In this document: positions 63,090 through 64,000 of the stretch, piece after piece
Layout: the number at the start of each line of letters is the position of its first letter
Numbering within the stretch: position 1 is the stretch's first letter
Origin: Mucilaginibacter ginsenosidivorax
GTDB taxonomy: Bacteria; Bacteroidota; Bacteroidia; Sphingobacteriales; Sphingobacteriaceae
DNA length: 64,000 nucleotides
Direction: 5' to 3'
NCBI RefSeq assembly: GCF_007971525.1
Contig: NZ_CP042437.1
Location: 7,006,001 to 7,070,000 of the forward strand
Notes under the pieces: model-generated
What the model was told of the DNA's origin: nothing
Database searches by the model: none
Seen by the model: the letters and a program-made list of their open reading frames with translations, nothing else
Translations under genes and position numbers: made by a program

Positions 63090-64000
63090 TTAATTATAAG
63101 ATTGCCTGAATTGGAGCGGTGTGAGTTTGGTTTTGGTTTTAAAAAGCCTGCTGAATGACTGTGAATGCTCAAACCCTAATTGGTAAGCTATTTCACTAAT
63201 GGTTAAAGTGGTAGTAGTGAGTAGTTCTTTAGATCGCCCGATGAGCTTTTCATGAATATGCTGCTGTACGTTAAGTCCGGTGAGCGAGCGCAGCATATCA
63301 CTTAAATAGTTAGGTGTATAGTTTAACTGCTCAGCCAGGTATTGTACAGTGGGCAATCCCTGATTGGCCGGCTTATCTTCCTTAAAATAAGACTCGAGCA
63401 ATTCTTCCATCCTAAGCAGCAGATCGCTGCTGGCTGCCTGCCGGGTCAGAAATTGTCTTTTATAAAAGCGCCTGGCATAACTCAATAGCAATTCGATCTG
63501 TGCGATAACTACTTCGTGGCTAAAATCGTCTATCCGGCTGTTCAATTCTTCCTGAATAATGGTAAAAACAGCCGAAACAGTAGCCCTTTCCTGCTCAGAA
63601 AGGTGCAGGGCCTCGTTTGAAGCGTAGGAAAAGAACCCATATTGTTTGATTTTAACAGCGAGCGGATAACCATGGAGGAAATCCTGATGGAAAATCAAAG
63701 AATACCCCTCGTTTCCATTGTAAATCGCTGTACTGCCCACCACCTGGTTCGGCGCTGTAAAAACCATACTTCCCTCGTCAAAATCATAATAACCCTGCCC
63801 ATATCTGAATTTGCCACCTAACTTATTAATAAAGGAGATCTTGTAAAGTGTTGTAACATAGCTTACCGGCAGGCGACTCAGGTTAATTCGTTCGTCCCTG
63901 GTATCCAATAAACTGATCAGCGGGTGAGCCGGCCCCGGGATACCAAGCAAACGATGTATTTCCGTTATCGATCCGAGTTTAACAACTTTTGGTATGTCGT
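63090..64000 (-). CDS. AraC family transcriptional regulator (5' end outside window)
   Basis: The frame stays open to the window edge; the residues coded beyond the TTG at 63950 (DIPKVVKLGSITEIHRL) align with the N-terminus of the AraC regulator at 57109 (DKYIDIKSISDLHRM), so the true start lies just past base 64000. About 303 residues are visible. The sensing region has DFDEGSMVFTAPNQVVGS near residue 75 of the visible part, and the C-terminal double HTH has LPTVQYLAEQLNYTPNYLSDML and TISEIAYQLGFEHSQSFSRLFKTKTKLTPLQFR. It lies upstream of the unassigned glycosidase on the same strand and may regulate it. Confidence 0.92.
   Translation of the reverse strand, partial: DIPKVVKLGSITEIHRLLGIPGPAHPLISLLDTRDERINLSRLPVSYVTTLYKISFINKLGGKFRYGQGYYDFDEGSMVFTAPNQVVGSTAIYNGNEGYSLIFHQDFLHGYPLAVKIKQYGFFSYASNEALHLSEQERATVSAVFTIIQEELNSRIDDFSHEVVIAQIELLLSYARRFYKRQFLTRQAASSDLLLRMEELLESYFKEDKPANQGLPTVQYLAEQLNYTPNYLSDMLRSLTGLNVQQHIHEKLIGRSKELLTTTTLTISEIAYQLGFEHSQSFSRLFKTKTKLTPLQFRQSYN

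Overview
The window looks like a chromosome segment from a Bacteroidota species of the family Sphingobacteriaceae, most like Mucilaginibacter or Pedobacter. The grounds are a SusC/SusD pair with an ECF sigma/FecR module, a hybrid two-component system with a periplasmic propeller sensor, TAnnTTTG-type promoter boxes, few Shine-Dalgarno sequences, and many short-period intergenic repeats. No taxonomic search was run, so the genus is inference. No rRNA, tRNA, CRISPR array, transposase or phage gene was recognised.

Layout. 1-3.8 kb: end of gltB and all of gltD (glutamate synthase), closed by a strong terminator. 3.9-5.5 kb: a DUF4142 lipoprotein and a GH43-type secreted glycosidase. 5.7-10.7 kb, minus strand: DUF763 protein, long-chain acyl-CoA synthetase, DUF2625 protein, alpha/beta hydrolase. 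11.0-16.3 kb: an operon with a very large secreted ThuA / sugar dehydrogenase / PKD / cytochrome c / carbohydrate-binding fusion followed by two exported sugar isomerase/epimerase-like proteins. 16.5-20.9 kb, minus strand: DinB-like protein, UPF1-type helicase, TetR regulator and SDR dehydrogenase; a palindrome lies inside the SDR promoter. 20.9-22.1 kb: 1.1 kb without a visible gene. 22.1-23.8 kb: phosphoglucomutase/phosphomannomutase.

24.0-36.6 kb: five consecutive paralogous MacB/FtsX-type permeases with no ATPase gene beside them. The spacers between them carry tandem and inverted repeats, and genes 3, 4 and 5 share a nearly identical leader of about 40 bp.

36.7-55.9 kb: a polysaccharide utilisation locus. 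It comprises a hybrid two-component regulator (minus strand), a divergent GH2 beta-galactosidase, a PQQ-type sugar dehydrogenase, a divergent ECF sigma / anti-sigma pair, SusC, SusD, a DUF1735 plus F5/8-type surface lipoprotein, and a GH76 alpha-1,6-mannanase with a ricin-type lectin tail. The likely flow is surface capture and cutting of a mannan-like glycan, SusCD import, periplasmic trimming, and induction by both the HTCS and the ECF/FecR route.

56.2-64.0 kb: an accessory cluster of two NAD(P)-dependent dehydrogenase-like genes, three AraC-family regulators (the last cut by the window edge) and a large secreted six-hairpin-type glycosidase of unassigned family.

The most unusual signals are the orphan permease array with its repeat-built spacers, short repeats that start at or next to stop codons, a 21-bp-period direct repeat that is a candidate HTCS site, an operator sitting between the promoter boxes of the SDR gene, and promoter boxes only 4-5 nt upstream of several start codons.
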